Numbered from the stretch's first letter, positions 27,768-38,886 are shown. The stretch: DNA of 64,000 bases from Rhodococcus sp. AW25M09 (GCF_000333955.1 NZ_CAPS01000069.1:21114-85113), one strand, 5' to 3'. The notes: generated by a model from the sequence alone, not told the origin. Numbers and translations are program-made.

Positions 27768-29759
27768 ATGAGCATCTACCACGACGTCGACGAGTACATC
27801 GGAGCCCGGCGGGTGACGGATCTGGCCGTAGCCCGCGATTTTTCTCGCGCGGTGACAGTCGTTGCTGCACTCGATGATTCGCGTACCGAGTACCGGACGT
27901 CGTTGTGGGAGATCGATATCGACGGCAGGTCGCCTGCCCGACGCCTGACCCACGGCGAGTCGGGCGAGAGTGCACCGGTGTTCACAGCCGCCGGTGATCT
28001 GGTGTTTTCGCGTCGGTCCGACAAGGACGAGCCGGCGCGGCTGTGGGTCCTACCCGCGGCCGGTGGTGAGGCGCGAGTGCTCGAGACTCGATCCGGTGGT
28101 CTGAGTGGGATCCGCACCACACCCGTTGGAGAGGGGATGGTCGGATTCTCCCCGGTCTTCGGCTCCTCGAGCACCGGCGAGGACGACGACGCTCTGCGCA
28201 CCGAACGCAAAGCGAACAAAGTGGATGCGATTCTGCACACAGGTGTTCCGGTGCGCTTCTGGGATCACGATCTCGGGCCCGCGACCCCACACCTGTTCGC
28301 GGGATCGACAGGGGATCCGACCGGGCTGCGTGATCTCACCGGTGATGCGGCCGGAGCTCTGCACGAGGCGACGTTCGATGTCAGCAGCGACGGTTCGTTC
28401 GTCGTATCGACCTGGGTGGTGCCGGGTGCCTTGGCGACCAATCGAACCGTGCTGGTGCGCATCGACACCGCAACGGGGGAGCGCACCACGATCGTCGACG
28501 ATGTCGACGCCGACCTGGTTGCGCCGGCGATCTCGCCCGATGGCGCATATGTGGCGTTCGTGCGCGAGTCGATCTCGACGCCCGAGGATGCGCCGCGAAT
28601 GACGTTGCACAGGTACGACTTCGAGGGTTCCTCGGTCTCCGATCTCGCGGCCGGTTGGGATCGATGGCCGATGGATCCGGTGTGGCTACCGGACGGATCG
28701 GGAGTGCTGGTCACTGCGGACGACGACGGCCGCTCGCCGATTTTCGTCGTCCGCGGCGGCGCGGAGCCGCGCCGGCTGACCAACACCGGCGATGCGTACA
28801 CCCGCGTACATGTCTCCTCGGACGGCACCAGAGTGCTGGCGCTCGCCGCGTCGTATCTGGCCGCCCCGCATCCGGTGTCGATCGATTTGTCCGACGGGAC
28901 CGTCACCCGACTCGATACCGCGATCGACCACGGCCCGCTACCCGGATTTCTCACCGAGGTCGACACGATCGTCGCCGACGGTGCCCGAGTCCGCGGTTGG
29001 CTCGCACTGCCCGACGGGGCGTCCGAACTCGCGCCCGCTCCGCTGCTGCTGTGGGTGCACGGTGGTCCGCTCAGTTCGTGGAACACGTGGTCGTGGCGAT
29101 GGAATCCGTGGCTGATGGTCGCTCGGGGGTACGCGGTGCTGTTGCCGGACCCGGCGCTGTCCACCGGGTACGGCCAGGATTTCGTTCAGCGTGGTTGGGG
29201 AGCGTGGGGCAAGACGCCCTTCACCGATCTGATGGCGTTGACCGACGTCGCTGCCGAGCGGCCCGATATCGACGCCACCCGCACCGCCGCGATGGGTGGA
29301 TCCTTCGGCGGGTACATGGCGAACTGGATCGCCGGACACACCGATCGATTCGACGCCATCGTCACCCATGCGAGCTTGTGGGCGCTCGATCAGTTCGGCC
29401 CTACGACCGATGCGCCATGGTACTGGGCGCGGGAGATGTCCCCGGAAATGGCAGTGGAGAACTCCCCGCATCTGTTCGTGGCGGACATCGCGACGCCGAT
29501 GCTGGTGATCCACGGCGACAAGGACTATCGCGTACCGATCGGCGAGGGTCTGCGGCTGTGGTACGAACTGCTCAGCGAGTCGGGTCTGCCTGCCGACGAC
29601 GACGGCAACACCGACCATCGCTTTCTCTATTTTCCGGGCGAGAACCACTGGATCCTGAGCCCCCAGCACGCGAAGGTCTGGTACGAGGTCGTGCTGGCAT
29701 TCCTGGCGCAGCACGTGCTGGGCGAGAGCGCGTCGATGCCACGAATCCTCGGCCACTAG
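27768..29759 (+). CDS. S9 family serine peptidase (acylaminoacyl/dipeptidyl peptidase type)
   Basis: A 663-residue cytoplasmic protein with an N-terminal beta-propeller (repeated blade-like stretches such as ISPDGAYVAFVRES and VSSDGTRVLALA) and a C-terminal alpha/beta hydrolase domain. The catalytic Ser is in AMGGSFGGYMANW near residue 512, Asp in HGDKDYRVPIGE near 585 and His in GENHWI near 625. Its peptide substrate is unknown. It begins 23 bp after sigF and ends 9 bp before valS. Confidence 0.88.
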   Translation: MSIYHDVDEYIGARRVTDLAVARDFSRAVTVVAALDDSRTEYRTSLWEIDIDGRSPARRLTHGESGESAPVFTAAGDLVFSRRSDKDEPARLWVLPAAGGEARVLETRSGGLSGIRTTPVGEGMVGFSPVFGSSSTGEDDDALRTERKANKVDAILHTGVPVRFWDHDLGPATPHLFAGSTGDPTGLRDLTGDAAGALHEATFDVSSDGSFVVSTWVVPGALATNRTVLVRIDTATGERTTIVDDVDADLVAPAISPDGAYVAFVRESISTPEDAPRMTLHRYDFEGSSVSDLAAGWDRWPMDPVWLPDGSGVLVTADDDGRSPIFVVRGGAEPRRLTNTGDAYTRVHVSSDGTRVLALAASYLAAPHPVSIDLSDGTVTRLDTAIDHGPLPGFLTEVDTIVADGARVRGWLALPDGASELAPAPLLLWVHGGPLSSWNTWSWRWNPWLMVARGYAVLLPDPALSTGYGQDFVQRGWGAWGKTPFTDLMALTDVAAERPDIDATRTAAMGGSFGGYMANWIAGHTDRFDAIVTHASLWALDQFGPTTDAPWYWAREMSPEMAVENSPHLFVADIATPMLVIHGDKDYRVPIGEGLRLWYELLSESGLPADDDGNTDHRFLYFPGENHWILSPQHAKVWYEVVLAFLAQHVLGESASMPRILGH

Positions 29760-29768
29760 AATCGCCGG

Positions 29769-32444
29769 GTGACCAGTTCAGCGCCAGAGCCCTCAGCGAA
29801 CCCTGCCGATTCGATCGACCTGCCCAAGAGCTGGGATCCCAGTGCGGTCGAGGCGGAGCTGTATCGGTCCTGGGTCGACGCCGGGTACTTCGAAGCCGAC
29901 GCCACCAGTGGCAAGCCGCCGTACTCCATCGTGCTGCCTCCACCGAACGTCACCGGCAGCCTGCACATGGGGCACGCACTCGACCACACCTTGATGGATG
30001 CGTTGAGCCGTCGTAAGCGCATGCTCGGGTACGAGGTGCTGTGGCTGCCGGGCATGGACCACGCGGGTATCGCCACTCAGACCGTGGTGGAGAAGCAGCT
30101 CGCCGCCGACGGAAAGACCAAGGAAGAGTTCGGCCGCGAGGCGTTCATCGACAAGGTCTGGGACTGGAAGCGCGAATCGGGCGGAACCATCGGTGGCCAG
30201 ATGCGACGCATCGGCGACGGTGTCGACTGGAGCCGAGAGCGTTTCACCATGGACGACGGGCTGTCCGAGGCCGTGCAGACGATGTTCAAGCGGATGTTCG
30301 ACGACGGTTTGATCTACCGCGCCGAGCGGCTCGTCAACTGGTCGCCCGTGCTGCAGACCGCCATCTCCGACATCGAGGTCAAGTTCGAGGACGTCGAGGG
30401 CGAGCTCGTCTCGCTGCGATACGGGTCGCTCGACGATGCCGAGCCACACGTCATCGTTGCAACGACCCGAGTGGAAACGATGCTCGGAGACACCGCGGTC
30501 GCGGTGCACCCCGATGACGAGCGGTACAAGGCCCTGGTCGGCACCACTCTCGAGCATCCGTTCACCGGACGGCAGATCCCGATCATCGCCGACGACTACG
30601 TCGACCCCGAGTTCGGTACCGGCGCAGTGAAGATCACCCCGGCTCACGATCCCAACGACTTCGAGATGGGTGTGCGGCACTCGCTGCCGATGCCCTCGAT
30701 CATGGACAAAGCCGGCCGAATCACCGATACCGGAACACGATTCGACGGCATGGACCGCTTCGAGGCGCGAGTCAAGGTTCGTGAAGCTCTGGCCGAGCAG
30801 GGCCGCGTCGTCGCCGAGAAACGCCCGTACCTGCACAGCGTCGGACACTCCGAGCGCAGCGGCGAGCCGATCGAGCCGCGCCTGTCGCTGCAGTGGTGGG
30901 TCAAGGTCGACACCCTCGCGCAGGCCGCCGGTGACGCAGTGCGTAACGGCGATACCGTCATTCACCCGAAGAGTCAGGAACCGCGCTGGTTCGCGTGGGT
31001 GGACAACATGCACGACTGGTGCATCTCGCGCCAGCTGTGGTGGGGCCACCGAATCCCGATCTGGTACGGACCCGATGGCGAAACCGTCTGCCTCGGACCG
31101 GGGGAGAGCGCACCCGAGGGCTGGACGCAGGATCCCGACGTTCTCGACACCTGGTTCTCGTCCGGCCTGTGGCCGTTCTCGACTATGGGATGGCCCGAGG
31201 CCACTGCCGATCTCGAGAAGTTCTATCCCACCGGCGTTCTCGTCACCGGTTACGACATCCTGTTCTTCTGGGTCGCCCGGATGATGATGTTCGGTACCTA
31301 CGTCGGAGCCGACGACGCGATCACCGCGGGTAAGCAGGGGCCGCAGGTTCCGTTCCGAGATGTGTTCCTGCACGGGCTGATCCGTGATCAGTTCGGTAAG
31401 AAGATGTCCAAGTCTCGAGGCAACGGAATCGATCCGCTCGACTGGGTCGACCGGTTCGGGGCGGATGCGCTGCGCTTCACGCTCGCTCGCGGTGCCAATC
31501 CCGGTGCCGACATGTCCGTCGGAGAGGACCACGCGCAGTCCTCGCGCAACTTTGCCAACAAGTTGTTCAACGCGACCAAGTTCGCCCTCATGAACGGTGC
31601 CGCACCGGCGGAACTGCCCGCGCGAGGCGAGCTGACCGATGCCGACCGGTGGATCCTGGATCGGCTGGAACAGGTTCGGGCCGAGGTGGATTCGGCCTTC
31701 GATCGCTACGAGTTCAGCAAGGCCTGCGAGGCGCTGTACCACTTCGCCTGGGACGAGGTGTGTGACTGGTACCTCGAGATCGCCAAGGTGCAGTTTGCCG
31801 ACGAGTCCATCGCCGCAGCTACGCGCGGAGTACTCGGCAATGTGCTCGATGCCCTGCTGCGCCTCCTGCATCCGGTCATCCCGTTCGTGACCGAAACGCT
31901 GTGGAAAGTACTCACCGGCGGTGAATCCCTGGTCATCGCGGAGTGGCCGACCGCCGCCTCGGAGCCTCTGGATCACGTTGCTGCGCAACGGATCGAGGAC
32001 ATGAAGCGACTCATCACCGAAGTCCGGCGGTTCCGCAGCGACCAGGGGCTCAAGCCCTCGCAGAAGGTCGCGGCCCGCATCGTCGGAGTGTCCGAAGCCG
32101 ATCTCGACAGGCAGATTTCGGCCGTCACCTCGCTCGCTCGGCTCACCGAGCCCGGCGACGACTTCGACGCGACGGCATCGGTGGAGGTGCGGCTGAGCAA
32201 GGCCACCGTCGTCGTGGAGCTCGATACTTCGGGCACCGTCGACCTGGTTGCCGAACGAGCGCGACTGGTCAAGGATCTTGCGGCAGCGGAGAAGGAACTG
32301 GCGCAGACCTCCGGCAAGCTCGGCAACGAGGCGTTCCTGGCGAAGGCCCCGGATGCGGTGGTGGACAAGATCAGAACACGCCAGACGATCGCAGGAGAAG
32401 AGATCGCACGCATCTCCTCGCGGCTCGAATCGATGGGAACCTAA
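29769..32444 (+). CDS. valS: Valine-tRNA ligase
   Basis: A class I aminoacyl-tRNA synthetase of 891 residues. The HIGH motif is HMGH at residues 66-69 within [15 protein letters not shown]. The CP1 editing domain follows ([17 protein letters not shown]). KMSKS is present near residue 543 ([14 protein letters not shown]). The C-terminal coiled-coil arm that contacts tRNA is visible ([20 protein letters not shown]). GTG 29769 is the start. The stop TAA abuts the folC GTG, and the two are co-translated. Confidence 0.97.
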   Translation: MTSSAPEPSANPADSIDLPKSWDPSAVEAELYRSWVDAGYFEADATSGKPPYSIVLPPPNVTGSLHMGHALDHTLMDALSRRKRMLGYEVLWLPGMDHAGIATQTVVEKQLAADGKTKEEFGREAFIDKVWDWKRESGGTIGGQMRRIGDGVDWSRERFTMDDGLSEAVQTMFKRMFDDGLIYRAERLVNWSPVLQTAISDIEVKFEDVEGELVSLRYGSLDDAEPHVIVATTRVETMLGDTAVAVHPDDERYKALVGTTLEHPFTGRQIPIIADDYVDPEFGTGAVKITPAHDPNDFEMGVRHSLPMPSIMDKAGRITDTGTRFDGMDRFEARVKVREALAEQGRVVAEKRPYLHSVGHSERSGEPIEPRLSLQWWVKVDTLAQAAGDAVRNGDTVIHPKSQEPRWFAWVDNMHDWCISRQLWWGHRIPIWYGPDGETVCLGPGESAPEGWTQDPDVLDTWFSSGLWPFSTMGWPEATADLEKFYPTGVLVTGYDILFFWVARMMMFGTYVGADDAITAGKQGPQVPFRDVFLHGLIRDQFGKKMSKSRGNGIDPLDWVDRFGADALRFTLARGANPGADMSVGEDHAQSSRNFANKLFNATKFALMNGAAPAELPARGELTDADRWILDRLEQVRAEVDSAFDRYEFSKACEALYHFAWDEVCDWYLEIAKVQFADESIAAATRGVLGNVLDALLRLLHPVIPFVTETLWKVLTGGESLVIAEWPTAASEPLDHVAAQRIEDMKRLITEVRRFRSDQGLKPSQKVAARIVGVSEADLDRQISAVTSLARLTEPGDDFDATASVEVRLSKATVVVELDTSGTVDLVAERARLVKDLAAAEKELAQTSGKLGNEAFLAKAPDAVVDKIRTRQTIAGEEIARISSRLESMGT

Positions 32445-33875
32445 GTGACCGAACCCGACGACGCCCTGCCGACGCCGCCTCCGAGTCCGGTCGATCTGGC
32501 CGAACTCGCGCTGGTCGAGGCCGAACTCGACAAGCGCTGGGGAGAAACGAAGATCGAGCCGTCGACTGCTCGAATCTCGGCACTGATGGACCTTCTCGGC
32601 TCGCCGCAGAAGGCGTATCCGTCGATCCACGTCGCCGGCACCAACGGCAAGACCTCGGTCACCCGCATGATCGACGCCTTGCTCACTGCCTTTCATCGGC
32701 GCACCGGACGCACCACCAGCCCGCACCTGCAGATGGCCACCGAGCGCATCAGCATCGACGGTCGTCCTGTCTCACCGCGGCTCTACGTCGACACCTACAA
32801 CGAGATCGCGCCGTTCGTGGACATGATCGACGCACAGTCGGAGGCCGCCGGCGGTCCGCGAATGAGCAAGTTCGAGGTGGTCACAGCCATGGCGTTCGCG
32901 GCGTTCGCCGAGGCTCCGGTGGAGGTCGCGGTCGTCGAGGTCGGGCTCGGTGGCCGTTGGGACGCCACCAACGTCGTCGACGGAGAGGTTGCCGTCATCA
33001 CCCCTATCGGCCTCGATCACGTCGATTTCCTCGGCGACGATCTGGCGGCAATCGCGGGGGAGAAGGCTGGGATCATCAAGAAGGCACCGGAATCTCTGGT
33101 GCCGCGTGACACGGTCGCGATTCTGGCTCAGCAGAAGCCCGAGGTCTCCGACGTCCTACTGCGGGCCGCGGTGCAGGCGGACGCTGCCGTGGCGCGGGCC
33201 GGCTCGGAATTCACCGTGCTCGGCAGGCAGATCGCCGTGGGTGGCCAACAACTGGAACTGCAGGGGCTCGGCGGGGTCTACACCGACATCTTTCTCCCAC
33301 TGCACGGAGAACACCAGGCGCACAACGCGTCGCTAGCGCTGGCGGCGGTCGAGGCGTTCTTCGGTGCCGGCCCGGAGCGTCAACTCGATCAAGACACCGT
33401 GCGCGGGGCGTTCGCCACGATCGTCAATCCCGGGCGACTCGAGCGGGTGCGCAATGCTCCCACCGTGTTTCTCGACGCTGCGCACAACCCGCACGGGGCC
33501 GCGGCACTGGCCGCAGCCCTCACCGACGAGTTCGACTTCCGCAAACTCGTGGGGGTGGTCAGCGTCATGGCGGACAAAGATGTGGGAGCCATTCTCGACG
33601 AATTGGAGCCGGTGTTCGACGACATAGTCGTCACCCACAACGGGTCGGCGCGGGCGATGGACGTGGACGCATTGGCCGATATCGCGGTGGCCAAATTCGG
33701 CGACGAACGCGTGGTGGTGGCGTCGACGCTGCCCGATGCCCTCGAGACGGCCATCGGGCTGGCCGAGGACGTCGCCGAGCCGGGAGAAGCTGTCTCCGGT
33801 GCCGGCGTCGTGGTCACCGGATCCGTGGTGACCGTCGGAGCAGCTCGCACCCTGTTCGGAAAGGACCCCGCGTGA
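32445..33875 (+). CDS. folC: Bifunctional folylpolyglutamate / dihydrofolate synthase
   Basis: A 476-residue Mur-ligase-like enzyme that adds glutamates to folate. The ATP loop is HVAGTNGKTSVTRM near residue 65. The folate and substrate loop TSPHLQMATERISIDG and the catalytic stretch VVEVGLGGRWDATNVVD follow. The C-terminal domain has LDAAHNPHGAAAL. GTG 32445 starts immediately after valS; its end overlaps the DUF4233 gene by 4 bases. Confidence 0.95.
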   Translation: MTEPDDALPTPPPSPVDLAELALVEAELDKRWGETKIEPSTARISALMDLLGSPQKAYPSIHVAGTNGKTSVTRMIDALLTAFHRRTGRTTSPHLQMATERISIDGRPVSPRLYVDTYNEIAPFVDMIDAQSEAAGGPRMSKFEVVTAMAFAAFAEAPVEVAVVEVGLGGRWDATNVVDGEVAVITPIGLDHVDFLGDDLAAIAGEKAGIIKKAPESLVPRDTVAILAQQKPEVSDVLLRAAVQADAAVARAGSEFTVLGRQIAVGGQQLELQGLGGVYTDIFLPLHGEHQAHNASLALAAVEAFFGAGPERQLDQDTVRGAFATIVNPGRLERVRNAPTVFLDAAHNPHGAAALAAALTDEFDFRKLVGVVSVMADKDVGAILDELEPVFDDIVVTHNGSARAMDVDALADIAVAKFGDERVVVASTLPDALETAIGLAEDVAEPGEAVSGAGVVVTGSVVTVGAARTLFGKDPA

Positions 33876-34261
33876 GCGAGGCAGAGTTCAGACCACCCAC
33901 GACCGACCCGTGGAAAGGCTTCCGCGGCGTCGTGGCGGGCACTCTCGTGCTCGAAGCCATCGTGACCCTGCTGGCGCTGCCGGTGGTGGCAACCCTGGGC
34001 GGCGGTGCGACCTGGTTCTCGACGACGTACATCGTGGCCGTGGCCGTGGTGATGATTCTCGCTGCCGGCAAGCAGGGGGAACCGTGGGCGATGAAGCTCA
34101 ACCTGATTCTCCAGCTGTTCGTGCTGGCCGGGGCCGTGTTCCACCTCTCCATCGGGGCGGTGGGCCTGATCTTCATCGCGGTCTGGCTGTATCTGCTGTA
34201 CCTGCGCCGGGACATCACCGAGCGGATCCGGCGCGGAATGCTGCCGGGGCAACGCGACTGA
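33872..34261 (+). CDS. DUF4233 small membrane protein
   Basis: A 129-residue integral membrane protein with about four hydrophobic helices ([64 protein letters not shown]) and a basic C-terminal end. Position between folC and ndk matches Rv2446c, a conserved protein of unknown role. GTG 33872 overlaps the folC stop by 4 bases. Confidence 0.8.
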   Translation: MSEAEFRPPTTDPWKGFRGVVAGTLVLEAIVTLLALPVVATLGGGATWFSTTYIVAVAVVMILAAGKQGEPWAMKLNLILQLFVLAGAVFHLSIGAVGLIFIAVWLYLLYLRRDITERIRRGMLPGQRD

Positions 34262-34328
34262 CACCGAACCCCTCGGTTTCGGCGATGCGCCGCGCGAGAC
34301 TGCGCTCGGGTCCATTACTGTCGTCGAC

Positions 34329-34742
34329 GTGACCGACCGCACCCTTGTACTGATCAAGCCCGACGGAGTTGCCCGGCGTTACGTAGGAGAGATCCTCGGC
34401 CGCGTGGAGAAGAAGGGACTGAGCATCGTCGCACTCGAGCTCAAGACCGTCTCCCGCGACCTGGCCTCGGCTCACTACGCAGAGCACGAGAGCAAGCCGT
34501 TCTTCCCCGAACTCCTCGAGTTCATCACCTCCGGACCGGTGGTGGCCGCAGTCCTCGAAGGTCCTCGCGCAATCGCGGCCTTCCGGCAGATCGCAGGCGG
34601 CACCGACCCCGTTGCCAAGGCGGTTCCCGGCACCATCCGTGGTGACCTCGCGCTCGATGGCCAGCAAAACCTGGTGCACGGCTCGGATTCCGTGGAATCG
34701 GCCGAGCGCGAGATCTCGCTCTGGTTCCCCGGCCTGGCCTGA
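34329..34742 (+). CDS. ndk: Nucleoside diphosphate kinase
   Basis: A 137-residue enzyme that transfers the gamma-phosphate between nucleoside tri- and diphosphates through a phosphohistidine. [13 protein letters not shown] at the start, the substrate-binding [14 protein letters not shown], and the active-site His in NLVHGSDS near residue 117 are all intact, as is the length. GTG 34329 begins the conserved sequence. Confidence 0.97.
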   Translation: MTDRTLVLIKPDGVARRYVGEILGRVEKKGLSIVALELKTVSRDLASAHYAEHESKPFFPELLEFITSGPVVAAVLEGPRAIAAFRQIAGGTDPVAKAVPGTIRGDLALDGQQNLVHGSDSVESAEREISLWFPGLA

Positions 34743-35244
34743 CCGCACCGACTCCGGCAACAAAGCACCGTTCGCGGGCCGTCACGCCGCATCCGATCGA
34801 TACCCGATCGGAGCGGCGTGGCAAGTACGCATCATCGTGTGTGGGATACTCGACTCAGATCGACTCCACAGCACAAGTAAGTACCAGTTCGACGCTCCAC
34901 CGAAGTCAAGGCTTCACCGAAGTTCGCTAGCCAGGTGTCGTGGATTCGATCGGATGACTGTCGTCTATCCGCTGCCCGTCATCGCAGATGCTCGAACGAG
35001 AGACAGGCTCGTTCGCGTTCATGCTTGATGATCAGGCGCTCGGATCGCCGAGACACCACCATCCAGCCAGGCACCGCACACGCTGTCGTAGACCACCGAG
35101 AACTCCGAAGTGGTCATCGGCTCGGGTGCGGAGCAAGACCGAACAGCTGACGTCCAACCCGACGTGAGTACACAAGGATTGCCCTCGCGTGGCCGCGTCA
35201 CACCCGAATTCGGATGAACGCGCCCGGGGGCCCGAGGAGACTAC
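34743..35244 (+). promoter_or_regulatory. Intergenic region with ndk hairpin and long rne leader
   Basis: About 500 bp without a credible gene. Just after ndk, an imperfect inverted repeat (ACGCCGC and CCGATC arms, 34785-34820) may terminate ndk, though no T-run follows. A possible -10 element GATACT with an upstream TG lies at 34846-34851; if used, the rne leader would be about 385 nt. Long rne leaders are known in Actinobacteria and act in feedback control by RNase E in other bacteria; that role here is inference. Confidence 0.4.
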
Positions 35245-38200
35245 GTGGCCGATCAAAGCCCACCCGAAGATGTACAGAACGCGAACGTGGGAGGTCTGGA
35301 GGACGCCGACTCGGTGTCGTCTGCGGAACTCGACGCGGGATCGTCGGGGCAACCCGACACCATCGAGCTGCCCACCAGGTTGCGCGTTCACGCACTGGCC
35401 AAGATTCTGGGCGTCACCAGCAAGCAACTGCTCGTCACCCTGGGTGAGCTCGGAATCGAAGCGCGCAGTGCGCAGTCGAGTCTGAGCCGCGACGTCGCAG
35501 AGTCCGTTCGAGATTCGGTCAACAGCCCTGCTGCACCGACGGTCGATGTCTCGCTTGCCGAACAGAACGAGCCGAGCGCCTCGGGAGAGGTAGCCTCCTC
35601 GGAGGTGACCGCCGCCGAGTCACCTGCTGCCGGGGCTCCGTGGTCCGAGCCGCAGTTGTTCACCAGCGCGCCTGCGCCGGAGCCCGAGGCAGCGCAGCCC
35701 ACTGCAGCCACGTTCGCCACTCCGCTGTTTCTGCAGCCCGCCGCCGTCGATTCGGCAGCACCCGAGTCTGCGGAGTCACCGGCAGAGCCCCCCGCCCGTC
35801 GTCGACGCAGCCGCAAGGCCGCGCCGAAGGGCGAGGGTGCGAACACCGACAGCAACGAGCCCGTGGCGTCCGTCGATACCACTTCGTCGGCACCCCAAGC
35901 ATCCGGGATCGCCGCACCCGAGGCCTCTACTCCCGACGCCTCGACCCCCGACGCTTCTACTCCCGACACCTCGTCGGCCGGCCGCTCGACTTCGTCGGAG
36001 TCCGACGAGTCGACCGCGTCCGAGAGCTCGGGCGACGGCGACGGGGACGGGGACGGGGACGGGGATCAGTCCCAGCCTCGGCGACGTCGGCGTGGCCGCC
36101 GTGGCCGTGGCCGAGGCCGCGGCGAACAGTCTTCCGACGACAATTCGAGCGACGAGAACTCGGGCGACGATTCCGAGGGCACCGGCACCGACAGCGCGTC
36201 CGCCGATTCGGGAGATACAGAGTCGTCCGACGGTGCCGATGCGGATTCCGAAGAGTCGTCTGCGAGCGATGACCAGCAGTCGGGCTCGGGCAGGCGCTCG
36301 CGTCGATCACGTACCCGCAACCGCGGCGCGGACCGGTCGAACTCCGACTCGAACGATTCCTCGGACGACACGCGCGCTGCTGATTCCTCGGCCGATGACA
36401 GCGACGACGACTCGGATTCGTCTGCCCAGTCCAACCTCGACGACTCCGACAACGGTGATTCCGAAGGAGACGGCTCGAGCCGTCGTCGCCGCCGTCGTCG
36501 CCGTCGCAAGACCGGAGCCGAGGCAGCGGCCGAGGGCGCGTCGTCCGAGGACGATCCGCCCAACACAGTCGTGCACGAGCGGGAGCCGCGGAACAAGAGC
36601 CGAGCCCCCCGAGACGAAGTTCAGGGCATCACCGGTTCGACTCGTCTCGAAGCCAAGCGTCAGCGTCGCCGCGACGGGCGCGACGCCGGTCGTCGTCGTC
36701 CGCCGATTCTGACCGAGTCCGAGTTCCTGGCGCGACGTGAATCCGTCGACCGCGTCATGGTCGTGCGGGAGAAGGCCACCCCCGAGCATCCGCTGACCAC
36801 ACAGGTTGCCGTGCTCGAAGACGGGGTGCTCGTGGAGCACTTCGTCACCAGCAGTGCCACCGCCTCGATGGTCGGCAACGTCTACCTGGGTCGTGTCCAG
36901 AACGTTCTGCCCAGCATGGAGGCAGCGTTCATCGACATCGGCCGTGGCCGCAACGGTGTTCTGTACGCCGGCGAGGTCAACTGGGACGCCGCCGGACTCG
37001 GCGGGAACTCGCGAAAGATCGAGCAGGCTCTCAAGCCCGGCGATCAGGTTCTCGTCCAGGTCAGCAAGGATCCGGTAGGGCACAAGGGTGCCCGCCTGAC
37101 GACGCAGCTCTCGCTCGCAGGACGCTTCCTCGTCTACGTTCCCGGTGGTAGCTCCACCGGGATCAGCCGCAAGTTGCCCGATACCGAGCGCAAGCGTCTG
37201 AAAGAGATCCTCCGAGAGATCGTGCCTGCCGAGGCGGGTGTCATCATCCGGACCGCGGCAGAGGGCGTCAGCGAGGAAGAACTCGCACGCGACGTGACTC
37301 GGCTGCAGGCGCAGTGGGCCAGCATCGAGGAGCGTTCGGCCAACGCCGAAACCGGCAAGGGCGTGCAACCGCAGACGCTCTACGAAGAGCCCGACATGCT
37401 CGTCAAGGTCATCCGGGATCTGTTCAACGAGGACTTCTCCACGCTCGTCATCGAGGGCGACAAGGCATGGACGACGACGTCGAACTACGTCGAGACCGTG
37501 GCACCGGACATGATGCAGCGGCTACAGCGGTACGAGACCAACGGCAGTTCGGTCGACGTCTTCGCTGCGCACCGTATCGACGAGCAGCTGGCGAAGGCCC
37601 TCGATCGCAAGGTCTGGCTTCCCTCGGGCGGCACCCTGGTGATCGATCGCACCGAGGCGATGACCGTCGTCGACGTCAATACCGGTAAATTCACCGGTTC
37701 GGGCGGCAATCTCGAAGAGACCGTCACCCGCAACAACATCGAGGCTGCCGAAGAAGTCGTCCGACAGATGCGTCTGCGCGACATCGGCGGCATGATCGTC
37801 GTCGACTTCATCGACATGGTGCTCGAGTCCAACCGCGATCTGGTGCTGCGGCGACTGACCGAGGCATTGGGGCGCGACCGCACCCGCCACCAGGTGTCGG
37901 AGGTCACTTCGCTCGGGCTGGTGCAGATGACGCGAAAGAAGCTCGGCACCGGCCTCGTAGAGGCGTTCTCCACCACGTGCGAGCACTGCCAGGGTCGCGG
38001 AATAGTGGTGCATCCGTTCCCCATCGACGCCAAGCCGGACAACGACGGCGGTCGCTCGAACTCGTCCCGCTCGGAGTCGAGCAACTCGGGCACGGGCAGC
38101 AGGCGTCGACGGGGCAAGGACAACAAGGCCGACGGAAACGACGGCAACGACGGCAACGAGCGCAGCTCCTCCAACGCGTCGACCGGTTCCGCGGACAGCC

Positions 38201-38772
38201 ACGATCACCCAGTGGTCGATCCGTCGATCAAACGGGCACACCCCGTCGCCCTGGCGATGGCGGCGCATCATGACGAGGTGGTGGCGGACGTCAGCCCAGC
38301 TGATGTCGAGACATCGCCTGCCAGTGCGAGCACCGACTCCGACACCGTCGTCACGGTCGTCTCCGCCGACGAGGTGGACGTTGCCACGGCTGCAGTGGGC
38401 GATGCAGAGGCCGACGGTGTTCCTGCAGCCGAGGTGACGGAGCCTGCGGTGGAGCAGCCCGCTGCCGAGCCGTCCGTCCAGGTCGAGCCGGAGCTGCCGA
38501 AGGCTCGTCGTGGTCGCCGGGTGGCTCGCAAGGCCGCTGCGCCGACCAGCGTGGCTCCGGATGCCGGGGTGGTTCTCGTCGTACCGGCCACCGACAACAC
38601 CGGCGACGACGGCTCTGCCGATGCGACGGGGGTGGCCGATGCCGAGGTGTCGCAGCCTCTGACGTCGGCAGCCGAGCAACCGGTCGAGCCGGTTGAGGTG
38701 CCTGCGGTACGTCCTCCCAGGCGGCGTGCAGCAGCGCGGCCGGCGGGCCCGCCGGTGGACATCGATGCCTAG
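35245..38772 (+). CDS. rne: Ribonuclease E/G family endoribonuclease
   Basis: A 1175-residue RNA-decay and rRNA-processing enzyme. An N-terminal region has an IF2_N-like segment (LRVHALAKILGVTSKQLLVT) as in mycobacterial RNase E, then a long low-complexity acidic and arginine-rich linker to about residue 500. The catalytic core follows: S1 domain near 545-630 (VYLGRVQNVLPSMEAAFIDI), the magnesium-binding Asp in MTVVDVNTGKF near 807 and MIVVDFIDM near 852, and the zinc-link CEHCQGRG near 911. A second disordered tail completes it. Short tandem repeats (ASTPD, DGDG) occur in the linker. GTG 35245 follows GAGGAGA. Confidence 0.95.
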   Translation: MADQSPPEDVQNANVGGLEDADSVSSAELDAGSSGQPDTIELPTRLRVHALAKILGVTSKQLLVTLGELGIEARSAQSSLSRDVAESVRDSVNSPAAPTVDVSLAEQNEPSASGEVASSEVTAAESPAAGAPWSEPQLFTSAPAPEPEAAQPTAATFATPLFLQPAAVDSAAPESAESPAEPPARRRRSRKAAPKGEGANTDSNEPVASVDTTSSAPQASGIAAPEASTPDASTPDASTPDTSSAGRSTSSESDESTASESSGDGDGDGDGDGDQSQPRRRRRGRRGRGRGRGEQSSDDNSSDENSGDDSEGTGTDSASADSGDTESSDGADADSEESSASDDQQSGSGRRSRRSRTRNRGADRSNSDSNDSSDDTRAADSSADDSDDDSDSSAQSNLDDSDNGDSEGDGSSRRRRRRRRRKTGAEAAAEGASSEDDPPNTVVHEREPRNKSRAPRDEVQGITGSTRLEAKRQRRRDGRDAGRRRPPILTESEFLARRESVDRVMVVREKATPEHPLTTQVAVLEDGVLVEHFVTSSATASMVGNVYLGRVQNVLPSMEAAFIDIGRGRNGVLYAGEVNWDAAGLGGNSRKIEQALKPGDQVLVQVSKDPVGHKGARLTTQLSLAGRFLVYVPGGSSTGISRKLPDTERKRLKEILREIVPAEAGVIIRTAAEGVSEEELARDVTRLQAQWASIEERSANAETGKGVQPQTLYEEPDMLVKVIRDLFNEDFSTLVIEGDKAWTTTSNYVETVAPDMMQRLQRYETNGSSVDVFAAHRIDEQLAKALDRKVWLPSGGTLVIDRTEAMTVVDVNTGKFTGSGGNLEETVTRNNIEAAEEVVRQMRLRDIGGMIVVDFIDMVLESNRDLVLRRLTEALGRDRTRHQVSEVTSLGLVQMTRKKLGTGLVEAFSTTCEHCQGRGIVVHPFPIDAKPDNDGGRSNSSRSESSNSGTGSRRRRGKDNKADGNDGNDGNERSSSNASTGSADSHDHPVVDPSIKRAHPVALAMAAHHDEVVADVSPADVETSPASASTDSDTVVTVVSADEVDVATAAVGDAEADGVPAAEVTEPAVEQPAAEPSVQVEPELPKARRGRRVARKAAAPTSVAPDAGVVLVVPATDNTGDDGSADATGVADAEVSQPLTSAAEQPVEPVEVPAVRPPRRRAAARPAGPPVDIDA

Positions 38773-38785
38773 CAGAACAGGCAGT

Positions 38786-38815
38786 TTGACCCTGGCCGTC
38801 TCTCTGCCGTAACCT
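38786..38815 (+). promoter_or_regulatory. Candidate rplU-rpmA promoter
   Basis: TTGACC (38786-38791), an 18-bp spacer, and TAACCT (38810-38815), a reasonable vegetative actinobacterial promoter, starting 14 bp after the rne stop. It would give a leader of about 180 nt before rplU. Confidence 0.5.
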
Positions 38816-38886
38816 TGATAAGTCGCTCCCGGTGACACCGTTCTGCTGTGCCGTAGTGGCTCTACAGAGTCAACGGTTCTCGAGCG

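Noticed and set aside
29793..32726. A 977-codon open frame on the minus strand opposite valS, and a similar 468-codon frame opposite obg (39817-41223)
   Set aside because: Both mirror highly conserved genes on the other strand, have low-complexity compositions typical of antisense frames in GC-rich DNA, and show no recognisable domain.
35926..36070. The repeats in rne as a non-coding repeat array
   Set aside because: They are in frame within a continuous coding sequence and encode a disordered linker.
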